DNA of 64,000 nt from Mortierella sp. BCC40632 (GCA_011634665.1 WAEK01000005.1:2055001-2119000); one strand, 5' to 3'. Shown: positions 43,402 to 56,171, numbered from the stretch's first letter. Translations and numbers: made by a program. The notes: a model not told the origin generated them from the letters alone.

Positions 43402-46194
43402 ATGGCCTACAACTCCTACCAAGGCATGGTCATCACCACGCCACCCATCAACTCAACCACGGACCAGACGACCATCACCATGAACAATACCATTGCTAAC
43501 AGCAAGATCACTGCTGACTTTGTGGACCCCAAAAAGCCTAATCGTCATTCAGTGGCTAGCACTGCAAGCACAGTAACTAATGCCACTGGCGCCACGTCCG
43601 ATACCGGCTCCAGCACTACAGCCAGCGGAGACCCGTCACAGAGCCAGCAGCAGCAGGATCAAGAAGGACCCGTATCCGAGTCACCACAGAGCCGTCGTCC
43701 TTCTGTGAACGGATATGTCTCCCGCGTTGGTTTCGACACGCTCGGCTGCAGTGATACATCCGAGTATGCGTTTACACTTCAGGCAAAGACTGAAGGTTGG
43801 AAGCGCACCAAGACTAGCAGGACTTTCCTTGTCGGCACAGATCTGAACGATTACAGTGCCCATGCATTGCAATGGGTCATGGACAACATGGTCGAAGATG
43901 GTGATGAGGTAAGAATTAAAAAAAAAAAATATGGGTACCATCTTCCTCGGGCAGGAGAGGGCAGGAGAGGGCAAGAGGATGCTGGACAGTTTTACCAGAC
44001 AAACGATATATTCGACTCGACCCCTGCGGGAAGCTCTTTCTCTTTCGCCCTCACGCTGTCCTCACGCGAGAAGTCCTGATGATAGAGCGACTCTCTCTCT
44101 CTCTTTTTTTTTTTTTTTTTCTTTTTTCAGAACATACCCTTGTTGCTTCGCACCTTTGCCCCTCTCCTGATTGGCATGCATGGTGTGGGGTCAAAAAAGA
44201 AAATGGCCTGAGAGAGAGAAGGAAGGAAGGAGAAGAGGGAGGTCAACCCGACAAATGATCAAGAATCAACCATCGCACCCAGTCGCTCTCTCTCTCTCTC
44301 TTTCTTTTTTGTCGGGGGGCGCTCGTGGAGCAGCAGGACACAAAAGGAGGGAAAAAAATGAGAAGAAGACACATGGCCCAACCATCTGTCTTTCGACTCG
44401 CTAGCCTTTCCACCCAGATCCAATATGCATCGGCGGGCAGAGAGTATTTGGTCACTGAAAAAAAAAAAAAAAAAAAACGAGCAAGATGGACGAGGGGAGG
44501 AGGAGAGCATGTCTATTCTGGATAATCTTGTATCCGTGAGCCATTTGCCTGGCAAGCGCCTTTTTTTTGCTATTGTTGGAAGAAAAAAAATGACTAACAC
44601 ACATTCTTGACTTGTTCCTTGCGCCTGCTCATCGGATTATCTAATCCGACTATAAAAGGTTGTCGCTCTTCGGGTAGTGCCAATGGAATTGCGTGACTCC
44701 CGTAAGTAATTTTTTTTTTTGTATTTGCCTCATCTTGACTCCCTCCTTTCATGGACTATCCTTTCGGCAGCACCTCAGGAATCCGGGACAATGAGCAAAG
44801 GAGCAAAGACCATCGGCTATGACAGCGGCTGTAATAGGATTGCATAGCCTTAATTTTTCTACCTTTTCAACACTGTTGAATGATGTTGACAAGGAGTGCC
44901 CTGGATCGGGTTTGCCCAAGATGACATGTTGCGGCTCATTGGCCCGAACAATGAACCACATGGTCCTTAACCTTAATTTTTTTATTTTTTTTGCTCTTGT
45001 TGATGTTGTCATATCTAGTATCCAAGACCAAGATCCCTTCATTTCAAGGTCAGGAAGAGGCGTCTCGTTCGGAAGCTACCAAGATCATGAACGTGATCCG
45101 AGAACGCAATGTGTCCAAGAAGATTAATATCGTTGTTGAATGTCTTGTTGGCAATGTCAAAGATACATTTCAACACATGGTATGTTGTCTATCCTCTGCT
45201 TCTTGTGCAGTGAGAAAGAATTGACTTTATGGGTGAAGAGCATCTCAGCTGACCTTGTTGAACTCTTTTGTTGGATCAGATCAAACTCTACAAACCAGAC
45301 ATGCTCGTGGTTGGAACAAGAGGTCGTAGTTCCGTAAAAGGTTTCCTCCTCGGAAGTGTCTCCCGATACTGTCTCCATCATTCATCTGTACCCGTGATCG
45401 TAGTCCGTCCCGAACGCAAACTGAACAAGTCAAAGAACAAGTCCAAGGGTATCTTTAGGCGGCGATCCTCAGTTGCGATGGAAGATATACAAAATCAACA
45501 ACAATTGCTCCAACCCGACCCGCAGCAGCAGCAACAACAGCAGGGAATTCATATGTCGGTGTCGGAAACTGATCTAAGACGGATGATGAACCAAAGCCCG
45601 AGTGCAAACAGTTTTCACAGCTTGAATATCCAACCTACATACCATCAACAGTTCAATGCCAGTACGAACAGCAGCGTGAGCACATTGAATATGAATAATA
45701 GCAGTGGATTGACGGGTTCTTCGACTCCATCGATTGTCTCCGAAGAAGCAATAGGTGCCGACTCGACTTTGTCTCCTCAGCAACAAAGAACGTCGCCCAT
45801 CTTATTCTACTCTCCCAATAATTCTGCAACGTCTTCGCCAATGCTTTCTAGTTCGTCCTCTCCTGCTATGAGTGGATCTGCCTTTTCACCGGCATCCTCT
45901 AGGAAATCAACTTCGGATCGACCTCCGGCCCCACTACCCCCACCTCCAGAAATCATCAAAATGAAGAAATCATTGACGACTGATGGTAGCAATAGTTCTT
46001 ATTCTTCCATGTCGTCGGGTCGATCGTCCTTCACGAAAGGATTTGGCAAGTCATCGGGCGGGTTCCTGTCAGGGTCTCTCTTGCTTGGGCCTTTGAAGGG
46101 AAAGGACAAGGAGAAGGAGAAGGAGAAGGAGAAGGAAAGTGGAGGAAGCAGTGGATCTGGTAAACACAAGAAGCGGAACTCCCATGCAGGATGA
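43402..46194 (+). CDS. Universal stress protein (USP) family, 541 aa
   Basis: Exons 43402-43908, 44659-44701, 45019-45179 and 45280-46194 sum to 1626 nt in frame. The USP fold covers about residues 137-283. It starts with RTFLVGTDLNDYSAHALQWV and contains the strand VVALRVVPMELRDS. It ends with the nucleotide-binding pattern G-x2-G-x9-G-S (GTRG at 249-252, GS at 262-263), then VPVIVVRPER. The G-x2-G-x9-G-S motif marks the ATP-binding subgroup of USPs. Both flanks are long and disordered: ~136 N-terminal residues rich in Thr/Ser/Asn, and ~255 C-terminal residues with poly-Gln, Ser-rich and KEKEKEKEKE stretches. The frame is open upstream of the chosen ATG, but that sequence looks like CT-rich 5' UTR. 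The first intron is 750 bp, long for this genome. Confidence 0.85.
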
Positions 46195-46964
46195 TGAATA
46201 GAGGATAAAAAAAAAAAAGTCGCCGTTTGATGCTCTACTGGGGGGATAGCAGTCTTGACTATGCTATTTCTCTCTCTCTCTCTCTCTCCATCTCTCTCCC
46301 CTTTTTATTATTTATTACTTCCTTTTATCCATCTCTTCCTTCCTTCCCTCTTTTTCTCTCCTCTTTCTCTCTTTAGGCAAGAGTGTAGTAGATCATTTCT
46401 GTTGTATAAAAGTGACAAATATTTATTTAATCATGCAAAGGAGAAGGAGGAGAGAAGTGCGTGAAAATGGTTTTTTAAAATGATATAGACAGGATTGAAG
46501 AAAAAGATGCTGAGCAGAAAGTGAAGAGGAGAGAGGGGGGGGGGAGGTTCTGTGGGAGAGAAGAGGACAAGGAAGAGTTGGAGATTTATTCAGCGGATCA
46601 AATTCGCAGATGTTATTATTGCGTGTATGCTAGAGAGAAGGAGAGAGGAGAAGTGTAAGGAAGGGAAAGAGTAATTGTAAAAATACGAGTGGCAATTTTT
46701 ATGATAGAGTAGTGCCTAGGCTCCAATCTGCCGAGCTTTGGGCTTGTCTAGAGTCGTAACAACGATGGCCGAGGAGAGGAGAGAGAGAAGGGGAGAGGGG
46801 TATCATCAGAGGGACAAGCATCAGCAGGGCAGCAGGGCACAATAGGGCCTCTTGCTGTCGCCATGCGGCCTTTACAGGCGGGGTAGGGGTAGGGGGAGAG
46901 AGGGGAGGGGAAGAGAATGAAATGCAGGAGGAAGGGACTTTGAAAAGAGGGGAGAGAAACTGAC
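46195..46964. other. Convergent 3' flanks, no gene seen
   Basis: The stress protein gene ends on the plus strand at 46194 and the next gene ends on the minus strand at 46965. The spacer is low complexity, with CT and GGGGAGAGG-type stretches. Confidence 0.55.
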
Positions 46965-49514
46965 TTATTCAACAAAATTAAAATCTTCAAACTTTGCACC
47001 GACACCATTGGCCGTCTCGGGGGCCCTTGGGGGGCGTTGACTCCGTGGGGGTCCAGGACTGTAGGCATACTTCAACCGACCAAGGTCCTCTTCTATCTGT
47101 CTCTCAAGCTCTGAATGAGTCAAGTCTGTCTGGATCTCAGTTGAACCTTCGATGGTCTCAAGTTTTGGAGCTTCAATGGGTGCACGGTAAGAGGGAGGGT
47201 ATGGGTAGGCCTGTCCAGTCACTGAGGGAAGAGGGAACTGTGTGTGGTACTGATGTGGAGTCTTGGGACTACTGGTGCTCGCCGTCGACGGGGTGGTGGG
47301 CGACATGGCCTGCATTGGGCTGTTAACGGTAGGCGAGGCCTGAGCCATTGCTGTCCAAGTCGGTGATTCGGTCATATGTTTGTTTGAACCGATGCCCAAA
47401 GCTAAACCAGGCCCTCCTGCTCCCTGTCGACTTCCAGGTCGGGTATAAGTAGTGTTACTGGATGCTGTCGAGACTGAAGTGATGACCGAGCACACCGTTG
47501 AAATGTTCGAGCTAGTGTTGGAGACGGTTGAAGGTGAAGGTGAAGTAGCTCGGTCCCGGATCGAGTCCTGAGTGGATCCCACCGCGGGGTTTGCTGACGA
47601 TGAAGGTAGAATATGGTTGATTGGGCGGGCATGAGAGGAGGGTGGTGATGAAGGTATTGCTGATGGCGCACCTGTCGAGACAGCTACGCGCGTGTTTTTG
47701 GTGTCAATCGAAGAGCGAACATCTCTAGCAGAGACTGCTCTTGCTGGGCCCTGGTTCACATGCGCGTGCAGTGATCCATGGTGGGATGGGTTTTGTTGAT
47801 GGTATGCATTTGAAGGTGTCGTGTTAGATCGATGGGGTGTCGTCCGTGTTGGAGAGATGGCCAGTTCTGGTGTGTGGGGCGAGTGTGTCATCCGTGGCGG
47901 TTGCATATCTTCTCTCATCATTTGTCCTGGCGATGGACTCCGTGCCCATGGATTATAGCCTCCTGTATACAAACTGTCGCCCCTGGATTCTGATTCCGAC
48001 TCGGGATCCGACTCGGATGTTAGATCTTCAAGATCCTTGTCTGTCATTGTATAGGTCTTGGGTACCGAGGGTACGGGTGCCAACGAATCAAGGCCAAGGT
48101 AGGGTGCTAGGACAAGATCATCCGTCGTCAGTTCAATTCTTTGCTCACTATCGCTGTCCAAGCTTCTCTGACTCTTTTTCCTTCTAGCTTTGCTCTTGGG
48201 AGGTTGTTTGGGTGGAGTGTTTCCGCTCCTGGGCTCACTCGCCGCCGCTTCTGAGTACAAGGGGCTCTGATCCAGCACAGGAATTTCTTCAGCGGGATGT
48301 ACTGGTTCATCATTGGTCAACAATGCTTGCGGGTTCTTTGGTCGCCACTCTTCTTTTCCAGCAGCTGGGCCCTGAGTGTTGTCCTCTTGGGAGTCTTCCC
48401 TGGCAATGTTCAGGACAACGTGGGGTGGGGTACTTGGCCGGAAGGGGGCATCCGTCCTGCCGGGCACATTCGGCTGGAGGACCTGCTGGACTTGCTCTCG
48501 AGTCCTGCTGGCACCACTGCCCTGTCTGTTCCGAGTGCCTGATGGATTTTCGCCTTGCCCCCCAGAACGTTGTCTTGATCCAGCCAACGAATCAACCTTA
48601 AGACTCTTTTGGTCCAAGACACGCAGCATGTCCAGTGGTCTTGGTAGGGGCGATCCATGGCTCATTCCCATGCCCACTCCCACGCTCACCTCAATCTGGA
48701 CTGGTGGAGGGGCGAGAGGAGGAGATGTAGAAAGACCGGTGACGTTGGTGGGAGACTTTGCACGCGCAACCGAGGGGTGGTTGCGAAGGTATTCATCTGC
48801 GCGGGCTTCCACGTTTTCATGGACAGATGTGTCGTTCTTGCGATTCTCTCGACGAGGAGACCCACTAAGAAAGATACTCTTTAATCCAGGGGTCAAAGTC
48901 GTGGCTGTGGAAGGGGTTCCCGGTGTATTGGGGTTGGTGTGGTGAGTGGTTGGTGATGAGGGTCGATGAAAGACAAGAGGGGAAGGAGTAGTTTTACGAG
49001 TCATACTCGGGGTGTGGTAGATGACAGGAGCTGGTCGTGCAGGCTCCAGCACCCGTTGTTGCTGTTGACGCCATGTAGACATGGCCGTCGCATTTGTCGT
49101 TGCCTTTGCTAGTTCTGTGGGAAGGGAGATGGGGGTTTGGGTGAGATCGATACTGTCCTGGCTGTTGGCCCTTCCGTGGAGGATGTCGCTCTTCGGGTGA
49201 ATCAGGGTCGCTGTTGCTGCGTCATCTTCACTCGGTGATCTTTGGTCGGTTGGATCGGGGCCAAGGGGAGTCAGCTCCTGGGCATTCTGGAGATTATGAT
49301 ACCCAGAAGGATGACTAGAGCTCGAACCCGAGGGGAATCCTGCTGCTAGCAAGTTGTCTTTGAAGTAAAGGTGATAGGGTTGCGACGCCCCTTCGTGCTG
49401 GGCTGCGTTGGCTGTGCGCTTGGCCTCATGGTGACTCTTGTAGAAGCAGAGGAAAATGACCCCAATAACAACTATCGAAACCGCAGAGATGATGATGATC
49501 TCCATGAAGGCCAT
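46965..49514 (-). CDS. Membrane-anchored, largely disordered protein, 849 aa
   Basis: A single-exon gene. Residues 1-25 form one hydrophobic helix (EIIIISAVSIVVIGVIFLCF) with positive charges after it (KSHHEAKR), so the protein is a signal-anchored membrane protein with a long cytosolic part, or the reverse. A conserved-looking juxtamembrane block (YHLYFKDNLLAAGFPSG) follows. Most of the rest is Ser/Thr/Pro-rich with no domain. It has a few acidic islands (DSDSEQRIELTTDDLVLAPY, TSESDPESESESRGDSLY) and ends in a helical stretch (HSELERQIEEDLGRLKYAYS). I do not recognise a family. The second ATG at 49505 would make little difference. Codon-level composition and length support a real gene; function is unknown. 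Confidence 0.75.
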   Translation of the reverse strand: MAFMEIIIISAVSIVVIGVIFLCFYKSHHEAKRTANAAQHEGASQPYHLYFKDNLLAAGFPSGSSSSHPSGYHNLQNAQELTPLGPDPTDQRSPSEDDAATATLIHPKSDILHGRANSQDSIDLTQTPISLPTELAKATTNATAMSTWRQQQQRVLEPARPAPVIYHTPSMTRKTTPSPLVFHRPSSPTTHHTNPNTPGTPSTATTLTPGLKSIFLSGSPRRENRKNDTSVHENVEARADEYLRNHPSVARAKSPTNVTGLSTSPPLAPPPVQIEVSVGVGMGMSHGSPLPRPLDMLRVLDQKSLKVDSLAGSRQRSGGQGENPSGTRNRQGSGASRTREQVQQVLQPNVPGRTDAPFRPSTPPHVVLNIAREDSQEDNTQGPAAGKEEWRPKNPQALLTNDEPVHPAEEIPVLDQSPLYSEAAASEPRSGNTPPKQPPKSKARRKKSQRSLDSDSEQRIELTTDDLVLAPYLGLDSLAPVPSVPKTYTMTDKDLEDLTSESDPESESESRGDSLYTGGYNPWARSPSPGQMMREDMQPPRMTHSPHTPELAISPTRTTPHRSNTTPSNAYHQQNPSHHGSLHAHVNQGPARAVSARDVRSSIDTKNTRVAVSTGAPSAIPSSPPSSHARPINHILPSSSANPAVGSTQDSIRDRATSPSPSTVSNTSSNISTVCSVITSVSTASSNTTYTRPGSRQGAGGPGLALGIGSNKHMTESPTWTAMAQASPTVNSPMQAMSPTTPSTASTSSPKTPHQYHTQFPLPSVTGQAYPYPPSYRAPIEAPKLETIEGSTEIQTDLTHSELERQIEEDLGRLKYAYSPGPPRSQRPPRAPETANGVGAKFEDFNFVE

Positions 49515-51536
49515 TGAGGGGAAGAGGAGGAGTGTATGGAGTTCACGACAGCTTTGGGATTAATGGGGCAGTAAGAGGTAAAGGAAAAGAACGTATCGGT
49601 GGGAAAGGGGAAAAAATACGCCTCCAGATGCGAGCGAATGATTGAGCAAAGCAGGTTGTTGGCGAGAAAGGAGATCGTTAAGGATCGGAGTCGTGGGGTG
49701 GAGGGCAAGTGATCATAAACAATGGTTGTGTACTGTACAAGTGCAGATGCTGTGTGCGTAGGAAAAGAGAGGGGAGGGGATGAAAGAAGAGAAAAAGAGG
49801 TACAAAGTTGACAGAGGGAATACGATATCGATATATAGGACGGCGATTGTGTTGGTGGTGATGGATGAGGAAGAACAGAGCTACATTGAACTGAGAGTCT
49901 CACGTTTTTGACCACACAACTCTAACAGAATGAGAAAATGAGAATGGAAGTGAGAGAAAAAGAAATAAACTTAGCGGGCACCTCTCCGAGGAAGCGACCC
50001 TTTTAAGAGAGCTCAAGATCAGCGACCAGCACTGCCGTTGTTTATTCAATTGTTTTTTCGATAGGCAATTATTGTCCAGCCCTGTTTTGCCCACCTCATT
50101 GCCCTTGCAGGTCATGGGCTTTCAGTCGCAGGGGGGACGAAAAGCGGAGGGATCCTCGCTCACTCACTTGCTCTTTGCCTGAAAAGCCCAATAGCACTCG
50201 GGCTCCTTCAGTCCTCGAAAGCAGTGCAAGGAACCAGTCCAAGCTCCGCACCATGTCTGCCACTACAACACATTCAACTTTCTCCGTTTTCTCTTCTCGC
50301 TTCTTTTGTGCATTTTGTGCTTGATGTGCACAAAAGGTGTGTAGAAGCGATTGAGCAGACTCTATTTATTGCACGGTCGTACAACGGATGAGCCATTGGA
50401 AGCAGTGACAAGACACCTTCTGGGCCCACCTTGCCACCTTGCCACCTCGTCCTTCCATTGCTCTCAATCCCACCAGCCCGGACAGAAAATCACTGGACTG
50501 ATGCTCCTCCCACTGTCGCCTTCCCAAGGGCGGAGTGCTGTTAACCCAATTAGCCGAGTGTCTTGCGCCAATCTTACCTCCTCTAAGGCAGGTCGGGTGC
50601 GGAGAGTTCTTATATGGCCGAAGACCCACAACAAGCCTTTGTCTTTGCGCTTCCCTCTTCGAACGTCACCCCTTGCCTCCTGAACCCTATAGCAATTGCT
50701 CCTCGGGGCATCCAAAGAGGACTCATATTGCTTCTATTTGCGGCCCCGGTAAAAGAGAGAGGGGAGCAATTGCCCGCCGACGACTCCAAGTTCCAATACT
50801 AAAGGTCTTGACAAAGAAAAGACTAAAGTGGCAAAAGACCCTTGTCGACCCTATTTGTGTTCAATGTCTTGACAATCTCGCCACTACTCTCAATGTTTTT
50901 GCAGTTGTGGCCCTTTCTAACAGACGGTTACCAGGTGTCGCTCAGGGATCTCTGCCGTCCAGCCTGAATGCCGATTTTACTCGGGCCTGTTAAACAAACA
51001 CCCATCATAACAAAAACAAAAAAAAGGTCAAGATAGAGGAAGGCCCTGGCTCCCACTTGGGAGAACTATCTAGTCACCACCCTGGTTTGTTTAGTGCACC
51101 AATTTTCGGAACAAAACGCACTGGCTCGCAGACCGTGTCCGATCGCCTCCTTGCCGCCTCCTGCAAGAACAATCCTGCCTGTCCAGGGGTCTTGTAAACC
51201 AAGGGCATGTTTACAAAGAGAAATAGCCCTCTGGCCTATCAACATCTCAAAACAAAGACGCACACGCGTCTGGGTAAGGCATTTAATTTTCGATTGAGAG
51301 GCAGCAGAAGAGAAGAGGAAGAGGTGGTGGTGAAAGGGGGGTCGATGCACTCACTCTCATAAAAACTGTTTTTCATCCATCCCTTTGGCGATAGATCTGC
51401 GGCCTAACAGGTCATGCAGACAAATTAGTCCTCGTTTCTCTCTCAGAGTAGCATGTCTGGGAAAAGCACAGCATCATCACTGGTGAGCATTTTGACTCTG
51501 TCTCTTGAATGCTGTGTAACACAATCCGTCTCTCCT

Positions 51537-51605
<69 letters not shown>

Positions 51606-53305
51606 CCTGCAGAGAGGAGATGGTTGGGCTACTCGAACCTGTTTGGGGGTTTTTTTTCAGAGGCCACCCATGCAATCGCTTTGAGAGCTAGATGATTGGT
51701 CGTCACTCCTTCTATCCTCCAACTGCCTCCCCTTACTTTTTTTTTTGGCCGTTCTGTCACACGCGCACTATCTCCCCCTGGGCATTCTCTTCTGAGAGCA
51801 ACGTTTCTCCTCCCTCAAGCAATTGACCCTTTTCTTATTCAGCGTCCATTCAACTCTGCTGCAAGGCCCACTCATTGTGTTCATTTGGCCCGATCGCCTT
51901 CATCCTAGTTGCTGCTGTCCAACCATTTTCTGATCGTGGACAGACGCGTGACCAATACTGGAAGAGAACAGGTCAATGCATTGCCAATGGGATCGCCCAC
52001 ATCCCTGATTGTCGTTTGAGCAATGGTTACTCGCTCACTCACTCTCTCTAGCGCAGTTCTATTAATTGGAAGAAAGTTAATTTCCTTGATCTCTTGTTGT
52101 TACTGTCTTGCCTCCAAACTTGCCCCAAGCAGTAAAGGCAGGGAATAATTGGCGGGATTATCCCATGGGCAAGAGAGGCAAAAGGGCACCGCATTCTTCA
52201 ATGCCTGGGTTTACTCGGCAAGTTGTTCTTCCTTCCCCGGCAGATTTTTCTCTTGATCACACAAAGTCTTATCCAGAGATCAAGAGAACACTGATTGTGT
52301 CATAAACACATTCCACTTGTCTATGTTAACCAGGAAAAGCCCTGCAGCATTGCAGGGTAAGGCAAAAAGCAGTGTGGAAGGAAAGAGAATCGGGTTGGGT
52401 AAAGTTAGCGGAAAACCCAGCACCTTTTGCTTTCGAAAAATGGTCAGGTCACACCCGGGTTCTGGGTTCTTTCCGTCGTCCTCTGTCGATTCATCCATTC
52501 TCCCGCCGCCCCCCCCACTTCTAATGCTCTCACCTTAGCAAAAAGATTTCCTCTCCTGTCCTTTTACTGGCCATTTGAGTGCATCGTCAGACCTTATTGC
52601 CTTTTACCTTTTCTCTCCGAACCAAAAGTGTATTTGGTGGGAAGTATTGCAGTAGCAGTTCACGCGTCATGGCTCATCCATTCCAGGTAAAAATAGAAAA
52701 AAAAATTGTTCTTTCTCACTTTCCACTTTCTTCTCATTTCCTGTTTTCCAATCCTACATTGTTTTCACTAAACGATTTAATGCATCACACGCGTGGCGCC
52801 AATGCACAGACACATTTTTTATTATTTGCCTAGTTTCCCACTTTTCAAACAACTCTGTGAACACAGCCCACGGCTATCGATTGATTTTAGTTCTTGCACA
52901 ATGATGGGAATTCGACTCTTCCTCCACCAATCACTGTTTGCCCTGCAAGGGTTTGAACTAGTTTTTTTTTTGACTTAGAGGGCACAAATGGATGCTCTCA
53001 CTCCCTCTCTTTGCCTCCGCCCTTTTTTTTTTTTTTTTTTTTCCCTTTTAGCTCACTTACCTAAGCGGCACGATGCTGTGCACTGTGATAGGACCATATT
53101 TTTCTTTAGAGACAACATTGGAGCATGGTAGACACTCTTGTCCGAACGTTTTCAACCAATCTCTACCACCACGCAGGTGGCAATGTTCCATTCCTTTTGA
53201 CCACTAACACTGTCATATGCCTTCATTGCTATGGTGGGCAGTGCTTTAATAGCAAGAATCTACATAGTTCCCAGAGGGAATTTATAGACTATACTTCTCA
53301 GACAT
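49515..53305. other. 3.8 kb intergenic region, no gene found
   Basis: It holds the 5' flank of the minus-strand disordered-protein gene and the 3' flank of the amine oxidase gene. Many short frames exist on both strands, but none has protein-like composition over more than a few dozen codons, a splice-supported extension, or a known motif. The notable features are the CT/T microsatellite at 51542-51605 and T tracts near 53023-53042. Confidence 0.5.
51542..51605. repeat. (CT)n joined to a ~35-base T tract
   Basis: About 14 CT units run directly into roughly 33-35 consecutive T bases. It is a simple-sequence repeat and a likely site of length variation or assembly error. Confidence 0.9.
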
Positions 53306-56171
53306 TTAAATGAAAGGGGCTTTGGCAATCATCTTCTTGGCCTCTCTTTTTCCAGTCATGTACGCTCCATGCACACTAGCAAACGAGGTCGGAGTTGTAT
53401 GTTCACCTGCAAAATGCACGCGACCCCGTTCTAGATCATCAATCGCCTCAATTACTCGTTTAAACTTTTGTTTCCGTTTCGAGTCTTGCTCCGACATGGA
53501 CTCTGCCTTGTCCAAGGAACTCTTTCCTCGATCAGAAGTAGAGTCTCGACCTTTGGTTGATTGTTTGTCTGATCGAGTCCACCAGGACCAGGACCAGGGA
53601 CGGAACCCAAAACATTGAAGGATAGCCATATGACATGACAAAGTAATCGGTCCATCATACTCATTGCTTTTGTCAGAATAAATATTTGAATGACCATTCC
53701 TGGTCATAAAAGTTCCGTACTCTTGTTCTGGATGCTGCTGTGGGTGAGATACCCTGGGAGAGAGAACCTTGTCTCCTGAACGATTCTTGGTGCCATAAAG
53801 CCTTATCGCATGATGAAGTCCACGATTAGCACCTGTGGAGCCGGATTTACGTTTTGTAAAGGCTTTTATCGACCCTGGTATTATTATTGATCGAGTTTTC
53901 TCATCCCATTCTTGGTCTTCCATCTCAATAGACTCACGAACGAAGGTGGTCCTGGCTCCAACAGGGATCTCAAACTCCGCAAGGTCCGATTGATGTCCTC
54001 CAACAGGAATACTTGTATACGATCCTCGAGCGAATGGGTCCGAATGCCAACGAGTCATATACACGGCAATGGGGGCCACGGTTTCGGGTTCATGTCGGAG
54101 GACCCTGTAATAATGAGACAACTGACAAAGGAGTACTTCCTTGGCCTCGTGCTCAGTCAACTCTTCAAACGCCTCTGCGGAATCATTGGTGGCGTATGCA
54201 ATCAAGATGGGCTGACCATGGATGGGCATCAATGATGTATAGTTGACCAAGTCCTTCATATAGGTCTGTAGGGCCTTCATCTGTCGTTTGTTCAAATGAT
54301 GACACAGTTTTGACTTGGGTTCACGTGCAGGCAAGAAATTGATAAAATGCATCGTCTCTGGCCAGAAACAACTTGGGAACTGAAGGATGACTTTGACCAT
54401 GGTACCAAAACCCAATCGACGGATCGCCGTTTGTTTCCGAACCGGTAGAGGAGGTGAGAACTGGATAGCGTTTGATTTCAAGACTCCAAGCGGCACAGTG
54501 ACCAGCACCATATCTGCGAAAATGACTCCTTTGTTTGTCGAGATCTTGACTCCGGATTCTAATGTGAAAGGAAAAAAAAAAATATAGAGAGAATAGGTCA
54601 GACACTTTTTTTTTCTTTGGTAGTAAGGTAGAGATGATTTCTTTTTTTTGCAATGACTCACCTGTGTATTCGATGCCGTCAACGACATGCTTGAACAAAA
54701 TAGAGACATTTTTCAGATCGCAGAGGATCTCTTTGAGCAGTCGATCATAACCATCCACAACCATGCAATGGTCACCGGGTGGCATGATCTCCGAATCCAT
54801 ATACTTGAGCGATACTTTATCCAGAGGGATAGCATTCTCACCTGCCCAAAATTGGGCTAATCGTGGGATAGTACGATGTTCCTTTCGGGTCATATAGTTG
54901 GGTTGATCAGGGTCGATGCTCTGACGCGTCGCCATGAATTGGTAGAGCCATTCTTGGAATGAAGTCTCGGGCGAGATTTGATCCCTGTTCAGACGAGCAT
55001 ACTCCTGAGCTCGCCCAAAAATATCCCAAAGGATTGCCCAGTAGTGGTTACTCTCGGATTCAGGCATTGGGGCCTTGCCTTGTCGCGCGTAGATCACGTC
55101 CGAGTTGGTGGGTTCAAGTCGGACACGTGCTTGATCCGCTAAGGCCATGATCGGATTTGATGGATCGACACCATGAATCCAAGAGGCACCGAAATCGATC
55201 GGGAAATCGATCCGAGGACGGCTCTGCTCTGTATCAGAACAAGGTGCCTTGTCTGTAGGGATGGCGGTGACCGGGATAGCAGTAGCGCTCATGGGGGCAA
55301 CCGTCTCCGGCTTCGATCCTAGCCGTTTGGTATCCATTCCAACAGTAAGATCACACCCCTGAGGAGTATGAGGAGTCGTAACCATGCTTGGCGCGGAAAC
55401 AGCGCTGGGCATAGCACGCTTAAAGAGGTTGCGACGGGTGTGGATTCGGCCACCAATACGGTCTCTAGCTTCGAGAAGAGTCACCTGGATCGAGGGATGT
55501 TTGGATAGCTCCTGGGCTACATCAATACAACGAACATATTATACATATACATACATGCAGGCATGCGATCGGGGGGGAGGGGGGAGATGAGGAAGAGTCG
55601 CAGAATGCATCCGTATTAGGCAGCGACGGACGACGGTTGAAGAGAAGATCCCGGAAAGCAAGGTTTTGCAGAGACAGGGAAAGGACAAAAAAGGGACAGG
55701 AGGAAATTAAAGGCTCGTACGATAATTCTCTCGCTCGGTCGTCTTCTGTCGGAACAGAACATGAAAAGAGAGATAGGCGAGCCGAGCAGAAGAGAACGAG
55801 CAATGGATGGCAAAAGAAGGATGGAGGACGGATGCTCAAGAGAGGGAACCAAAATAACAAAGAGACCACCAGTAGGTCTGGTTGACGGTTACGGACATTT
55901 GCAGTCGTCGGACTGTGTGCCTCGGCCATTGAGATGGGACGAGACGGACAACACATCCTAGAAGAAACCCACACGCGGCAACAAGAATCCGACCAGACAA
56001 ATCGTCTTTTTTATTTCTTTTATTGCTCCCCTCTGCAGCCGTTTTCGCATTCGCTCTCTCGCCCACCCCCAGTGCGCACTCTCTTCTATTCTCCACCACA
56101 CACTTACCGGCAGCGAGGCCCGAGATTCCGGCACCGATGACGACGATGTGCTTTGAGGGCGAGTGGGTCAT
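53306..56171 (-). CDS. Flavin amine oxidase, polyamine-oxidase-like, 723 aa
   Basis: Exons 56171-56108, 55516-54662 and 54558-53306 (introns 591 and 103 bp) sum to 2172 nt in frame. The N-terminus carries the FAD dinucleotide-binding motif (KHIVVIGAGISGLAAAQEL, Gly at 13, 15 and 18), then VTLLEARDRIGGRIHT, the classic second FAD motif. FPIDFGASWIHGVDPSNPIM and the C-terminal VHFAGEHTTPTSFASVHGAY complete the amine-oxidase signature. Such enzymes oxidise polyamines or other amines with release of H2O2. Two insertions are unusual: about 60 residues between the GRIHT motif and the GASWIHG motif, and about 60 charged residues (KSSLDKAESMSEQDSKRKQK) before the C-terminal FAD motif. No peroxisomal SKL ends the protein (it ends AKAPFI). 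The exact substrate is unknown. Confidence 0.88.

Noticed and set aside
50351..53300. Several 60-150 codon frames on both strands
   Set aside because: None has sustained protein-like composition, a splice partner or a motif; they are expected by chance in GC-moderate intergenic DNA.
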